Made by a program: the position numbers and the translations under genes. From NCBI GenBank assembly GCA_937873515.1, contig CALMYB010000010.1:248001-312000 (forward strand): a DNA stretch of 64,000 nt, given 5' to 3'. The notes under the pieces are model-generated. The model had not been told where the DNA came from, searched no databases, and saw nothing but the letters and a program-made list of their open reading frames with translations. The DNA comes from an uncultured Acidobacteriota bacterium (GTDB lineage: Bacteria > Acidobacteriota > Blastocatellia > Pyrinomonadales > Pyrinomonadaceae). This document shows, piece after piece, positions 28,153 through 37,161 of the stretch; the stretch's first letter is position 1; every line of letters begins with the position of its first letter.

Positions 28153-28602
28153 CTATTGCTTATTCGCGTTCTGGATGCGTTTCATGCTTTTCATAGCCGG
28201 CACGTTGTCTGTAGCACCGGGCGGTACGGCATTCACGTTCGACGCGGTCTTTCGCATCTTTTCGAGTTCGGCCGGGCTCGGGATGCCGGGCGTCGGGGTC
28301 GCACCGGGCTTGACGCCGCGCTTTAGCTCTTCCTGACTCGGGATACCGGGCGTTGGAGTTGCACCCTTTTCGACCTTCAGCGGATCCTTTGGAATTCCGG
28401 GCGTCTCATTTGCCGAAGGCTGGATCGGCTTTGGATCGAAACCCTCTGGCAAATTCGCAGGGTCGAGATTCGTCTTTACGGCCGCGTTCCCGTTGACGTT
28501 GGAATTGGCCGCCGTGTTCGCGTCCGACGTGCCCGCCGAGCCGCAGGCCGCACCGGCCGCCGAGATCGCAAAAAGAAGAGTGAATGCAATGAACTTTGAC
28601 AT
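28153..28602 (-). CDS. Putative lipoprotein with TPGIP repeats
   Basis: A 149-residue product with a lipoprotein signal: hydrophobic core then AGAAC, Cys20. The start at 28602 was chosen for this signal peptide; the upstream ATG in the same frame adds a Lys/Arg-containing leader that makes less sense. The mature protein is low complexity, with Asn/Ala-rich spacer then three imperfect repeats of a GATPTPGIPS-x-EEL pattern (ETPGIPKDP, GATPTPGIPSQEEL, GATPTPGIPSPAEL). No enzyme motif. It is likely an intrinsically disordered, surface-anchored protein. It is divergent from tRNA-Phe. Confidence 0.75.
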   Translation of the reverse strand: MSKFIAFTLLFAISAAGAACGSAGTSDANTAANSNVNGNAAVKTNLDPANLPEGFDPKPIQPSANETPGIPKDPLKVEKGATPTPGIPSQEELKRGVKPGATPTPGIPSPAELEKMRKTASNVNAVPPGATDNVPAMKSMKRIQNANKQ

Positions 28603-28666
28603 TAAAAATAACCTCGCTTTATTGATAAATGAAAACACGGCGTCGGCCCAAGCGCAAGGCGCGAGT

Positions 28667-28696
28667 TTGACAACCGAAAGCCGCCTTATTTACACT
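28667..28696 (+). promoter_or_regulatory. Promoter for tRNA-Phe
   Basis: TTGACA (28667-28672), an 18-base spacer and TACACT (28691-28696) lie about 50 bases before the tRNA. Confidence 0.55.
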
Positions 28697-28747
28697 CATA
28701 AATTCGCGTATCGGAATACTTCGGATTCGCGTTGCACGCCAAAGAAT

Positions 28748-28823
<76 letters not shown>

Positions 28824-29583
28824 CAACTTCTCGCCGATCTAGAATTTCAAATTTCTGATTTCAAATCCCATTGCTACCCTTTAGCTACGGAACGTGGGTA
28901 TCGACTTGCGCGAATTTGATGGGATATGCTGAAAACTTGATGTGTGGACCTAGCTGCGTTAGGAGCGAAATGTTTGTAGCACAAGCCGCAAGGTAGATCG
29001 AGAAGCTCCGTCAGGAGCGACAGACGTTCTGTCGGCGGCCGAGCCGCCACCGAGGTGTTTTTAGGATGCCGCGTGCTACAAACCTTCGGCTCCGACGGAG
29101 CCAGAGAAGCCAGTCGCTATCGCTCCCGGTTCTGACAAGATGCGGACGCAGGCGGTTCTGACTGGGCTTCGAATCGGGCTTGCCCTTTGGCAGTGCGGTC
29201 GGGCTCGCCCGACCGGCCGACGCGAAAAAAATGATCTCGGACCTCGCTTTAGCGAGCGACAGAAGGGGACTTGTCGGCGGCAAGCCGCCTCCATTTAGAG
29301 ATGTTGTTGGGCTAAACGGTCGGGACCGGTTGCGACTTTCGCAACACTTGGGGGTCTATGACCCAAGAACCCCGACCGCACTGCGACGCGGCAAGCCGCA
29401 AGGCGCGTTGAGTCAACTGACCGCCCGTTCACGCAGGCGGTTCTGACTTCGGGCTTGCGGCAATGTGCTCCGTGCTCTCCGTGCTCTCTGTGGTGAATAT
29501 TCCAACTGGCCCCCGCTTGCGCAGGCGGTTCTGACTTTCTCTGTGGTGAATCTGATCCTGCGGTATAATTGCGGTTACGGGTT
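28824..29583. repeat. Gene-free repeat region between tRNA-Phe and rarA
   Basis: It contains an AT-rich ATTTCAAATTTCTGATTT run just after the tRNA, a MITE-like element (28951-29102), GCAGTGCGGTCGGGCTCGCC palindrome copies near 29192, three copies of GCAGGCGGTTCTGAC (about 29150, 29440, 29520) and a CTCCGTGCTCTCCGTGCTC run near 29470. No ORF in it has recognisable content. A tRNA-adjacent repeat array can be an integration hotspot, but no integrase is present. Confidence 0.6.
28951..29102. mobile_element. MITE-like palindromic element, copy 1
   Basis: The left arm (28951-28982) contains TTAGGAGCGAAATGTTTGTAG plus CAC; the right arm holds the inverse GTGCTACAAAC (29073-29083) followed by a GGCTCC..GGAGC palindrome. 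The left arm is nearly identical to the left arm of the element at 61019-61253. No transposase is encoded, so it would be a non-autonomous element. Confidence 0.6.
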
Positions 29584-30714
29584 ATGGAGCCGCTTGCGAA
29601 TAGGATAAGGCCGCGGGATCTGGAAGGGTTTGTCGGGCAGGAGCACTTGACTGGCGATGGCAAGCCTTTGCGCCTTGCGATCGAGAACGGGCATATCTTC
29701 TCGTTCATATTGTGGGGCACGCCTGGCACGGGAAAGACGACGCTTGCGCGGATATATGCGAACGCGATCAACGCTGAGTTCTATGAGCTCTCGGCCGTCT
29801 CTGCGGGCAAGGAAGACATCCGCAAGATCCTCAAGGCCGAAACCGAGGACGGCCGTCCGAAGGTACTTTTCTTAGACGAAATTCATCGTTTCAATAAGGC
29901 ACAGCAGGATTTTCTTCTGCCGTTCGTCGAGAGCGGCGAACTTGTGCTGATCGGTGCGACTACTGAGAATCCGAGCTTCGAGGTGATACCGGCGTTGCTC
30001 TCAAGGCTTCGGGTCTTTGTCTTCGAGGAGCTAAAGCCTGACGAGATGTCGGCGATATTCGACCGAACGGAACTTGAGATCGGAGGGGAAGCTCGCGAGT
30101 GGCTGATCGAGATGGCGAACGGCGATGCGCGGCAGGCGATCTCGATGCTGGAGAGCACCGCGCAGCTCTATGACGAGATCACGGTCGAGACGTTAAAGGA
30201 GACGCTGCAGGCGAAATTTCTACGTTACGACAAGAAGGGCGAGGAGCATTACAACGTCATTTCGGCGTTCATAAAGTCGATGCGGGCGAGCAAGCCCGAC
30301 GCTGCGATGTACTACCTCGCGCGAATGCTTGAATCCGGCGAAGACCCGAAGTTTATCGCACGTCGAATGGTGATATTTGCCTCCGAAGACATCGGACTCG
30401 CGCAGCCAACTGCGTTGGTCGTCGCGAACGCCGTCTTTCGCGCGGTCGAGACCATCGGAATGCCGGAGTGTGCGTTGAATCTCGCACACGGCGTCGCGTA
30501 TTTGGCAAATGCAGCGAAAGACCGTTCGGCGACGAATGCGATCGGCGAAGCCTCGCAGGATGCAAAGAAATTCGGTAACCTTCCCGTCCCGATGAAGATA
30601 CGGAACGCCCCGACGCGGCTGATGAAAGACCTCGGTTACGGCAAGGACGAGGGTAATGATCCCGAGGGCGACCTAATGCCCGGAAAGCTGCGCGGCCGAA
30701 AGTACTTTAAGTGA
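29584..30714 (+). CDS. rarA: Replication-associated recombination AAA+ ATPase RarA
   Basis: A RarA/MgsA (Mgs1/WRNIP1-type) clamp-loader-like ATPase that acts at stalled replication forks. The 376 residues contain PLANRIRPRDLEGFVGQEHL, Walker A WGTPGTGKTT, Walker B FLDEIHRFNKAQQD, sensor-1 LIGATTENPSFEV, and the C-terminal tetramerisation region ending GNLPVPMKIRNAPTRLMKDLGYG. ATG 29584 is used; the upstream TTG in frame (29569) would add only five residues. Confidence 0.96.
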   Translation: MEPLANRIRPRDLEGFVGQEHLTGDGKPLRLAIENGHIFSFILWGTPGTGKTTLARIYANAINAEFYELSAVSAGKEDIRKILKAETEDGRPKVLFLDEIHRFNKAQQDFLLPFVESGELVLIGATTENPSFEVIPALLSRLRVFVFEELKPDEMSAIFDRTELEIGGEAREWLIEMANGDARQAISMLESTAQLYDEITVETLKETLQAKFLRYDKKGEEHYNVISAFIKSMRASKPDAAMYYLARMLESGEDPKFIARRMVIFASEDIGLAQPTALVVANAVFRAVETIGMPECALNLAHGVAYLANAAKDRSATNAIGEASQDAKKFGNLPVPMKIRNAPTRLMKDLGYGKDEGNDPEGDLMPGKLRGRKYFK

Positions 30715-30717
30715 AGT

Positions 30718-31176
30718 CTATCGCTTCCAATAGTTCTTGATCTTCAGGTCGAGCATCGGGAATGCGCAGTATTCGACCGAGCGGCCCGATTCGCGAAGTA
30801 ATTTGACCATCGGGATCGCCGCGTCGGCATTTCGCGTGTGGACGATGATAGTCGCGGCACGCTGCAAACTCGGATTCTCGGTCAGCCACTTCGCAACTTC
30901 GAAGCCGGTCTGATGATAATCGTCGTGATCGTTCGTCTCGTAGTGGTGCGGGAGAAGATCGTGGTCAAGGAAGATGGCGTCGTAGCTGCCCTCGGCGAGG
31001 AACGCCTTCGCGTCTTCAACGTTCGCTGCGATGTCTATATCATCGCCCGCAAACCTCTTGACGAACCAGCGATGGCGCCGTTCATCGTCATCAAGCAGCA
31101 TCACCGAGATCGGGGTCCGGTCGGCGGAAAGGTCAGCGAGTTTTAGCTTTATTAGAATGCTTCGTAAAAGTCCCAT
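30718..31176 (-). CDS. Receiver-domain protein of the cyclic-phosphate processing (cREC) type
   Basis: A 152-residue protein with a CheY-like fold: acidic pocket LLDDDERR, phosphoacceptor region IFLDHDLLPHHY, then TGFEVAKWLTENP and TIIVHTRNADAAIPMVKLL. The extended loop after FLDHDL and the IIVHTRN motif match the cREC/cyclic-phosphate processing receiver group that I know only from comparative genomics; its biochemical role is not settled. ATG 31176 is preferred over the in-frame TTG at 31212. It is divergent from the DnaC-like gene and convergent with rarA (3-base gap). Confidence 0.75.
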   Translation of the reverse strand: MGLLRSILIKLKLADLSADRTPISVMLLDDDERRHRWFVKRFAGDDIDIAANVEDAKAFLAEGSYDAIFLDHDLLPHHYETNDHDDYHQTGFEVAKWLTENPSLQRAATIIVHTRNADAAIPMVKLLRESGRSVEYCAFPMLDLKIKNYWKR

Positions 31177-31290
31177 TGTGAAGTTAGACGCGTGGCCGTA
31201 TGAAGTTTCCAATATACATTACGCATTGGTGAGGTTCGAGTTCCAAAAGGCGATTCCGCGGTGTTATACTACTCACCCTCCAACTTGAAT

Positions 31291-32037
31291 ATGACAAAAG
31301 GCACGAGTCAAAAATCTTCCCTAAGGGCCGTTGAGCGTTTGTCGGACGCTGAGACACTTTGCCCGAAATGCTACGGCACCGGCCTCGAGGTTACGCCCGA
31401 GGGTGCTAAACGCTGCACCTGCCGCATCCGGCTTGATGACGCTGATCAGAATAAGCGCGTCAAACTCCCGCGAAGATACGACGACTGCCATTTCTCGAAC
31501 TACAAGCCACTGAACCCATCGCAGACCGCGGCCCTTCGATACGCAACGACGTTTACTATGGAGTATCCGGCGGTCGATCGCGGGATCATTTTTATGGGAA
31601 CCGTCGGCGTCGGAAAGACCCACCTTGCCGTCTCGATCTTAAAGGGCCTGACAGAGAGAGGATTCAGTTGCCTATTCTACGAATTCGGCGCTCTTCTTAA
31701 GGAAATTCAGGACTCCTATAATCCAAGCACGTTTTCTTCCGAATTGAACGTTCTCGCTCCGGTATTGAACGCCGAAGTGCTTGTGTTGGACGAACTCGGT
31801 GCCTCAAAGCCGACCGATTGGGTACGCGACACGCTCGGCCACATCATAAACACACGCTATAACGACAAGAAGCTTACTGTGTTTACAACAAATTACCTCG
31901 ATAACCGTCCGAACGAACGTGAGGAAACGCTCGAAGACAGGATCGGCGTTAGAACGCGTTCCCGCCTTTTCGAGATGTGCAAGAGCGTTGAGATTTCGGG
32001 GCCGGACTATCGGCGTGGAAAGGATTCGAGAGGCTAA
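31291..32037 (+). CDS. DnaC/IstB-type helicase-loader-like AAA+ ATPase
   Basis: A 248-residue protein. A short zinc-binding start ([10 protein letters not shown]...RCTCR) is followed by an ATPase domain of the DnaC/DnaI/IstB type: Walker [10 protein letters not shown], Walker B VLVLDELG, sensor [10 protein letters not shown] and the terminal [27 protein letters not shown]. It most likely loads the replicative helicase; no transposase is next to it, which argues against IstB. ATG 31291 was taken in preference to the in-frame GTG at 31261. Confidence 0.88.
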   Translation: MTKGTSQKSSLRAVERLSDAETLCPKCYGTGLEVTPEGAKRCTCRIRLDDADQNKRVKLPRRYDDCHFSNYKPLNPSQTAALRYATTFTMEYPAVDRGIIFMGTVGVGKTHLAVSILKGLTERGFSCLFYEFGALLKEIQDSYNPSTFSSELNVLAPVLNAEVLVLDELGASKPTDWVRDTLGHIINTRYNDKKLTVFTTNYLDNRPNEREETLEDRIGVRTRSRLFEMCKSVEISGPDYRRGKDSRG

Positions 32038-32079
32038 ACCATCAAGTTTTCAACAATTAAACGGTCTTAAACATTTTTG

Positions 32080-32108
32080 TTTACTTTTATTCATATTATG
32101 CATATAAT
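32080..32108 (+). promoter_or_regulatory. Promoter for the pseudokinase/TonB unit
   Basis: TTTACT (32080-32085), 17 bases, then a perfect TATAAT (32103-32108). The 5' leader has a CGGGA-TACT-TCCCG hairpin before the ATG at 32148. Confidence 0.6.
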
Positions 32109-32147
32109 GGCGTATCGGGATACTTCCCGCCTACCTGATAAAACGCC

Positions 32148-34172
32148 ATGCTATCCACCAACTCGATTCTCCGCCAAGGACGCTTCCGCGTCAGCCAAAT
32201 AGTAGCCTCAAACTCATCGCACACCATCTATGAGGCTCAGGACAACTTAGCCGCCAAGCCGGTTCTGCTCTGTGAGAACGCGGGCCTGACCCTTTTTGGG
32301 AATGCCAACGCGAAATATCGCGGCAATGGCATTCTTGGTATTGCCGACCGTTTTGATGAGAACGGTCGCGCATATCTCGTTACAGAACCGCTGATGAGCA
32401 GCGGGCCTTGGGATCTTGGAAACGATCGCCTCAACTCGGCCGAGGTCGCAAAACTCTGCGAGCGCATCAGACCGATCGTTGATTCCGTCGCACAGATCCG
32501 CAGACAGTTCCCGAACGCAAAATTGATCGAGATCTCTCCGCTCTATTTTCGTGCAAGTCTGGACGGCACTCTGAAGCTCGCCTTTTTCGAACGTGCGCAG
32601 ATCCTCGGCAGCAGTCCGTCCGAATCTCCATATCTTCCGCTCGAAGCCATTTGGGAAACGCTCGATTTTGCGTCTCAAAAGGCGATAACGGCTGATTACG
32701 ACGAGAGGAGCCTGGCTCTGCTCGACGCTGCTCCGGATCATCGGACAGACCTTTATTCCATCGCGGCCGTCTTCTACAACCTTCTCGCCGGCTCGGCACC
32801 AAGATCTGCAATGGAGCGGCTGATCGAGATACACGATTCCGGAAACGATCCGCTGACCGCGATCGACGGCCTGAACCCGCACGTGTCTAAGAACGTCTCG
32901 GATGAGCTGATGAAGATGCTCTCGCTCAAGCGCGAGCTGCGCGATGATTCGCTCGAAGCCGCCTTGATGCAGCCTGCCATGCCGACGTCGGCGCCTGTCG
33001 TCTCGCGGCCCGTGGTCGAACTAGCCGCACCGGTCGAACCACAGATGGAAGAACCGCAGGAAGTCGAAGCGGCCGCGATAGAAGCTTCTGACCAACCGGT
33101 GGAAGAGCCCGTGCCCGTCGAAGATCCAACGCCGGTCGAAGAAGCACCTCATGTGGAATCAGCGAACGAAGCTGCGGCGCCAACGCCCGTCGAAGCAGCT
33201 AGAACCTTTGCTCCTGCCGCCAACTCGGACGACTTTGACGATCTTTTGGAGATCCCTTTTGGGCCGTCCGGACCTGCGATTTCAGCTCACACGCACGAAG
33301 CGGCCGAGGATACCGTATTGCAGCCCGACGAGGTGCTTGCTTACGCCGCAGAATCTCCGGCAGAAGTATTTGCTCCCGCTGAGGAATCGGCCTCAGAACC
33401 CGAGGCGGCACCGGCCGAGTTCGAGATCGCATATTCCAACGAGGTTGTAGAAGAACCCGTAGCTGCTGCCGAAGAAGAGCCTGTCGCTGCTGCGGAAGAA
33501 GAACCTGCGTTCGTCTCCGCACTCGAAGAACCGACGGCGACCTTCTCGCTTTCGGAAGAAGTAATCGAAGAACATCCGGAGCCATTCATCGATGAGATCG
33601 CGCCAAAAGAGGCGGAATTGGTCGAAGAGGCTGCGGCACTTACCCATTCGCCCGCCGACGAACCTTTTGGCGGTGTACACACCCGCGTCGAGGCAAATAC
33701 CGTTCCTGCGGTGGAATCCGTCCCGAAAATCAAAACTGCCGAAACCTCCTTCGCTTCTGTTCCGGATTCTTTTGGATCAAGCGAACCGGAGGCAAAGGGC
33801 ATACCTACGAAGTTCATTGGTATCGGCGCGGTCGCCCTGATCGTTCTAGCCATCGGAGTCTGGATGCTCAGTTCAATGGGCGGCGGTCAGCCGGCCAAGA
33901 CTCAGACCGCTCCGGCGGCAGCGACCGTAAGGGCCGAACCTGAGGCACAACCAGCAGCTGATAGCCAAGTTCCACCGGCCGAACAGCAGCAATCCGTCGT
34001 AGAGAATTCACCTGCAGCTCCCGAAAGGCCTGTTGTTGAAAGCCGCGAAGCTAAACCTCGGCCGCAGATCGCCGAGGCAAAGCCCGCAAAACCCGAACAA
34101 AAACCCGCCGCCGCTGCGACCCCCGCAAAGGCAAAGAAGATCTCCGTTGATGATTTGATCAACGACAATTAA
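32148..34172 (+). CDS. Membrane-anchored pseudokinase-like protein
   Basis: A 674-residue protein. Residues about 1-265 follow the Ser/Thr protein kinase fold: a start GRFRVSQIVASNSSHTIYEAQD like the glycine loop, and DHRTDLYSIAAVFYNLLAGSAPR matching the conserved D-x-R-T/S-D-x-Y-S-x-G/A kinase motif. The HRD and DFG motifs are replaced by LIEISPLYF and LAFFE, and no obvious VAIK lysine is left (KPVLLCEN), so it should be catalytically dead. Residues about 280-550 are Glu/Pro/Ala-rich and disordered. One membrane segment (about 556-577) follows, and then a Pro/Ala/Lys-rich tail. The next gene starts 22 bases downstream. Confidence 0.8.
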   Translation: MLSTNSILRQGRFRVSQIVASNSSHTIYEAQDNLAAKPVLLCENAGLTLFGNANAKYRGNGILGIADRFDENGRAYLVTEPLMSSGPWDLGNDRLNSAEVAKLCERIRPIVDSVAQIRRQFPNAKLIEISPLYFRASLDGTLKLAFFERAQILGSSPSESPYLPLEAIWETLDFASQKAITADYDERSLALLDAAPDHRTDLYSIAAVFYNLLAGSAPRSAMERLIEIHDSGNDPLTAIDGLNPHVSKNVSDELMKMLSLKRELRDDSLEAALMQPAMPTSAPVVSRPVVELAAPVEPQMEEPQEVEAAAIEASDQPVEEPVPVEDPTPVEEAPHVESANEAAAPTPVEAARTFAPAANSDDFDDLLEIPFGPSGPAISAHTHEAAEDTVLQPDEVLAYAAESPAEVFAPAEESASEPEAAPAEFEIAYSNEVVEEPVAAAEEEPVAAAEEEPAFVSALEEPTATFSLSEEVIEEHPEPFIDEIAPKEAELVEEAAALTHSPADEPFGGVHTRVEANTVPAVESVPKIKTAETSFASVPDSFGSSEPEAKGIPTKFIGIGAVALIVLAIGVWMLSSMGGGQPAKTQTAPAAATVRAEPEAQPAADSQVPPAEQQQSVVENSPAAPERPVVESREAKPRPQIAEAKPAKPEQKPAAAATPAKAKKISVDDLINDN

Positions 34173-34194
34173 CCCCACCTTGGAGAAAAGAAAA

Positions 34195-35376
34195 ATGTTC
34201 CGCCACGTATTTTCCGCTATTCGCTTACCGATATATTTCTTATTCGGCTGCCTGCTCTTTAGTGTCATCGCAGTTCCGGCGGCTTCAGCTCAATCAAAAG
34301 AGCTGAGCCTGGCGGATATTCTGATCGCACTAAGATCAAAGAAGGCTCCGATGGAGGAGAAGAATCAGATCCTGACCACGGCCGTTTCTCAGCGCGGTAT
34401 AACGTTTGAGTTAAATGCCGACATTGAAAAGGAACTAGAGGCAACCGGCGCAAGCCCGGCGCTGATCGCCGCTATCAAGGACAAGAGCCCGAAGCCTGAG
34501 GTGAAGGAGCCGGTCCAGGTCGCGTCGTCCGGTTCTAAACCGCTCGGTCCGGTCCCTGATTCAGCCTTTTACAGAGCACGAGCGATGGGCCTGCTTTCAG
34601 CCGGCGACATGGACGGCGCCTTGATCGAGCTTGGAAAAGCGATCGAGCTAAAGCCGGACGACGCTTCGCTCTACGCAGAACGCGGCTCGATCTATGTCAA
34701 GCAGCAGAAGTTCGAGTTGGCGGTGAATCAGTTCTCGCTTGCGGTACAGCGCGATCCAAAGGACACTGCCTCTTGGTTCCGCCGAGCTTCATCCGAAGAG
34801 AAGCTTGGCCAGACCGATGATGCCCTTGCTCATTACGAAAAGGCGGTTGAAGCCGACAATTCGAACGAGCCGGCAAAGGCCGCTGTCGCGAGGTTGAAGG
34901 ATGCTAAGGCAAAGGCCGCTGCACAGGCCGCAGCCCAGACAGTGAAACCCGCCGATCAGCCTGCAAAACCGGCCGATACCGTTGCAAAACCCGAGGAAAC
35001 AACGGCAAAGGTTGAGACAAAGCCGGCCGAAACAAAGCCTGCTGAACCGAAATCCTCCGAGCCGGCTTCAAACGAACCGCCACCGGCAATGGTTGCGGTA
35101 GGTGACCTTAACTCACTTGTTGTCGAGCTTGAAACACCGCGGTACACCGAGATGGAGCGGCGTTTGAACGTCCAAGGCAAGATCACGGTCAACGTCATCC
35201 TTGATAGTGCAGGAAAGGTCGTAAAGGTCGATACGGAATCCGGACCGAGTTCGCTGCGGAAATCCGCGGAGGAGGCAGTTCGCCGTTCGAAGTTCAAACC
35301 GGCGACGGTCAACGGCCAGCCAGTTGGCGCATCCGGCTACCTTGTGTTCAACTTTACAGCAAAGCGAGGTTGGTAA
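34195..35376 (+). CDS. TPR protein with TonB C-terminal domain
   Basis: A 393-residue exported protein: signal peptide (ending ASAQS), a short helical domain (LADILIALRSKKAPMEEKNQILTTAV), three TPR repeats at about 120-225 (ARAMGLLSAGDMDGALIELGKAIELKPDD), a Lys/Pro/Ala/Glu-rich spacer, and a TonB C-terminal domain at about 310-393 (RLNVQGKITVNVILDSAGKVVKVDTESGPSSLRKSAEEAVRRSKFKPATVNGQPV). This is the TonB-family energy-coupling fold in a stand-alone protein. ATG 34195 has GGAGA upstream. It is paired with the pseudokinase gene. Confidence 0.88.
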   Translation: MFRHVFSAIRLPIYFLFGCLLFSVIAVPAASAQSKELSLADILIALRSKKAPMEEKNQILTTAVSQRGITFELNADIEKELEATGASPALIAAIKDKSPKPEVKEPVQVASSGSKPLGPVPDSAFYRARAMGLLSAGDMDGALIELGKAIELKPDDASLYAERGSIYVKQQKFELAVNQFSLAVQRDPKDTASWFRRASSEEKLGQTDDALAHYEKAVEADNSNEPAKAAVARLKDAKAKAAAQAAAQTVKPADQPAKPADTVAKPEETTAKVETKPAETKPAEPKSSEPASNEPPPAMVAVGDLNSLVVELETPRYTEMERRLNVQGKITVNVILDSAGKVVKVDTESGPSSLRKSAEEAVRRSKFKPATVNGQPVGASGYLVFNFTAKRGW

Positions 35377-35396
35377 GGCCGCCTCAATAGAACAAC

Positions 35397-36254
35397 TTAA
35401 TAACTTGACACAGACGCCTCGGTCTTAATGCCCGAGGCTTCTTGCGCTATCTTGACACCTACCGACGCTCCAATACGGGTCGCACCGGCCTCGAACATAG
35501 CGCGAGCATCATCAATGCCCTTCACGCCGCCGGAGGCCTTAACGCCAAGAGCAGACCCGACCGTGCGGCGCATCAAGGCAACGTCGTTCGCGGTCGCGCC
35601 GCCTTTTGCAAAACCGGTCGAGGTCTTGACAAAGTCGGCGCCCGCATTCTTAGCGGCAAGGCAGGCACGGACCTTCTCTTCATCGGTAAGCAGTGCGGTC
35701 TCGATGATCACCTTACAGAGAATGTGATCTTGATGGGCCGCCTCCACGACGGCGCGAATGTCGTCCTCGACAAGGCAGTCGTCGCCGCTTTTTAAGGCAC
35801 CGATGTTGATGACCATATCAACTTCGCGAGCGCCGTTGAAAATGGCTCTTCGGGCCTCGTAAGCCTTTACGTCGGGCAGCGTAGCTCCCAGCGGAAAGCC
35901 GATCACCGTACATACGGGCACATCCGTTCCATTTAGGAATTCGACCGCGTCCTTTACGTAGGCCGGATTCACGCAGACCGACGCAAATCCGAACTCGGCT
36001 GCCTCGCGACAAAGTTTCTTGATGTCGTTGAGCGATGCCTCAGGCTTTAGGAGCGTGTGGTCGATCAGACTCGCCCAATCGTGGGCGGTCGCGGTCTCGC
36101 CGAGGACGATGCCGATCCTTTCGGCACCGGCGTCAACGATCCTTTCAACGTCCGCCCGGCAAAAACTCGGCGAGTATTCCTCACCTGAGATCTTTGCCAT
36201 CACAAGGTCGGTGATCTGTTCGACCAGAAGTTCGTGTTGTCCGTTAGATTGCAT
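35397..36254 (-). CDS. deoC: Deoxyribose-phosphate aldolase with N-terminal extension
   Basis: Cleaves 2-deoxyribose 5-phosphate into acetaldehyde and glyceraldehyde 3-phosphate. The 285 residues contain [36 protein letters not shown] and the Schiff-base Lys in [16 protein letters not shown]. coli-type enzymes are about 250 aa; here a leader of roughly 60 residues precedes the aldolase fold and begins with an amphipathic helix ([17 protein letters not shown]), reminiscent of encapsulation peptides on microcompartment cargo. It is followed on the same strand, 21 bases upstream, by the rpiB-like gene. Confidence 0.94.
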   Translation of the reverse strand: MQSNGQHELLVEQITDLVMAKISGEEYSPSFCRADVERIVDAGAERIGIVLGETATAHDWASLIDHTLLKPEASLNDIKKLCREAAEFGFASVCVNPAYVKDAVEFLNGTDVPVCTVIGFPLGATLPDVKAYEARRAIFNGAREVDMVINIGALKSGDDCLVEDDIRAVVEAAHQDHILCKVIIETALLTDEEKVRACLAAKNAGADFVKTSTGFAKGGATANDVALMRRTVGSALGVKASGGVKGIDDARAMFEAGATRIGASVGVKIAQEASGIKTEASVSSY

Positions 36255-36274
36255 TGATTTAGAAGTAGATCTTA

Positions 36275-37066
36275 CTACTTTCGGTACTGTCTATCGATAG
36301 CGTCGATCTTTGCCACCCTTTTCTTGTGCCGATCTTCAGTGATCTCGGTCGATAGGAAAGCCTCGGTGATCTGCCACATTTCCTCGACGGAATTTTGGCC
36401 GGCGCCGAGCGAAAGCACGTTCGCAGAGTTATGTTCACGGGAATTCTTCGCAAGGGCGACGGAATAACACTGCGCCGCACGTGCATTGGGAACCTTGTTC
36501 GCGGCGATCGCACTTCCGATCCCGGCCCCATCGATCAAGATCCCCGCGTCAACATGGCCGGCACCCACAGCCTTTGCGACGGCGTGAGCAAAATCAGGAT
36601 AATCGACCGCTTCTTCCGAATCGGTCCCAAAATCGCGAACATTCACGCCACGCTCGGCCAATTTCGCCTTTAACGCCTCTTTCGCCTTGAAACCGCCATG
36701 ATCAGAACCGATCGCGACGGAACGGACCTTTATCGAACTCGTTCGCGACGTCTTCTTGATAAGCTCAATGCCGCGGTCGCTTATCAAGTCGGCAGCAAGG
36801 GGCGTGAACTTGGCCCTTTCGTTGATGCGAAGCCTTGACCCGTGATCGAGCCCGCGAATATCGTCCTCGGTAAGGAGCAATTTCGACGATTCGTCACGAT
36901 CCCATTCGACCGCAAGTTTATCTTTTAGGGAGTTTACGACAATGTGCTCCGGCGAATGCCCCACAGGCTTTTCCTCGGGCTCTGCCGTATCTGCGGGCAC
37001 ACTTGCGAGCACTTGGCGAACAAGTTCTCTTACTCGGTCACGCGTTTCGTCTGTCGCTTTTACCAT
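36275..37066 (-). CDS. RpiB-like ribose-phosphate isomerase with extended N-terminus
   Basis: A 263-residue protein; ordinary RpiB is about 145-150. The C-terminal 145 residues are the RpiB fold ([20 protein letters not shown]...[17 protein letters not shown]), but the catalytic CGTG motif is IDGAGIGS here, so the classical Cys is Asp. The N-terminal extension is an amphipathic helix ([15 protein letters not shown]) followed by [11 protein letters not shown]...[25 protein letters not shown], which resembles the EutQ/EutT-type linker domain of microcompartment enzymes. No shell protein is in the window. The altered active site means catalysis should not be assumed. Confidence 0.82.
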   Translation of the reverse strand: MVKATDETRDRVRELVRQVLASVPADTAEPEEKPVGHSPEHIVVNSLKDKLAVEWDRDESSKLLLTEDDIRGLDHGSRLRINERAKFTPLAADLISDRGIELIKKTSRTSSIKVRSVAIGSDHGGFKAKEALKAKLAERGVNVRDFGTDSEEAVDYPDFAHAVAKAVGAGHVDAGILIDGAGIGSAIAANKVPNARAAQCYSVALAKNSREHNSANVLSLGAGQNSVEEMWQITEAFLSTEITEDRHKKRVAKIDAIDRQYRK

Positions 37067-37161
37067 TCGTTTTGTCGAGACACGCCTGCCATCCTTGAAA
37101 TGGCCGTGCTATTTGAATATATTTTCATTTAGCCAGCCAATCAACCAAAGAACGATAAATT

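Noticed and set aside
31261..32037. IstB of an insertion sequence
   Set aside because: No IstA transposase or terminal repeats flank it; the zinc-binding start and ATPase core fit a DnaC-type loader.
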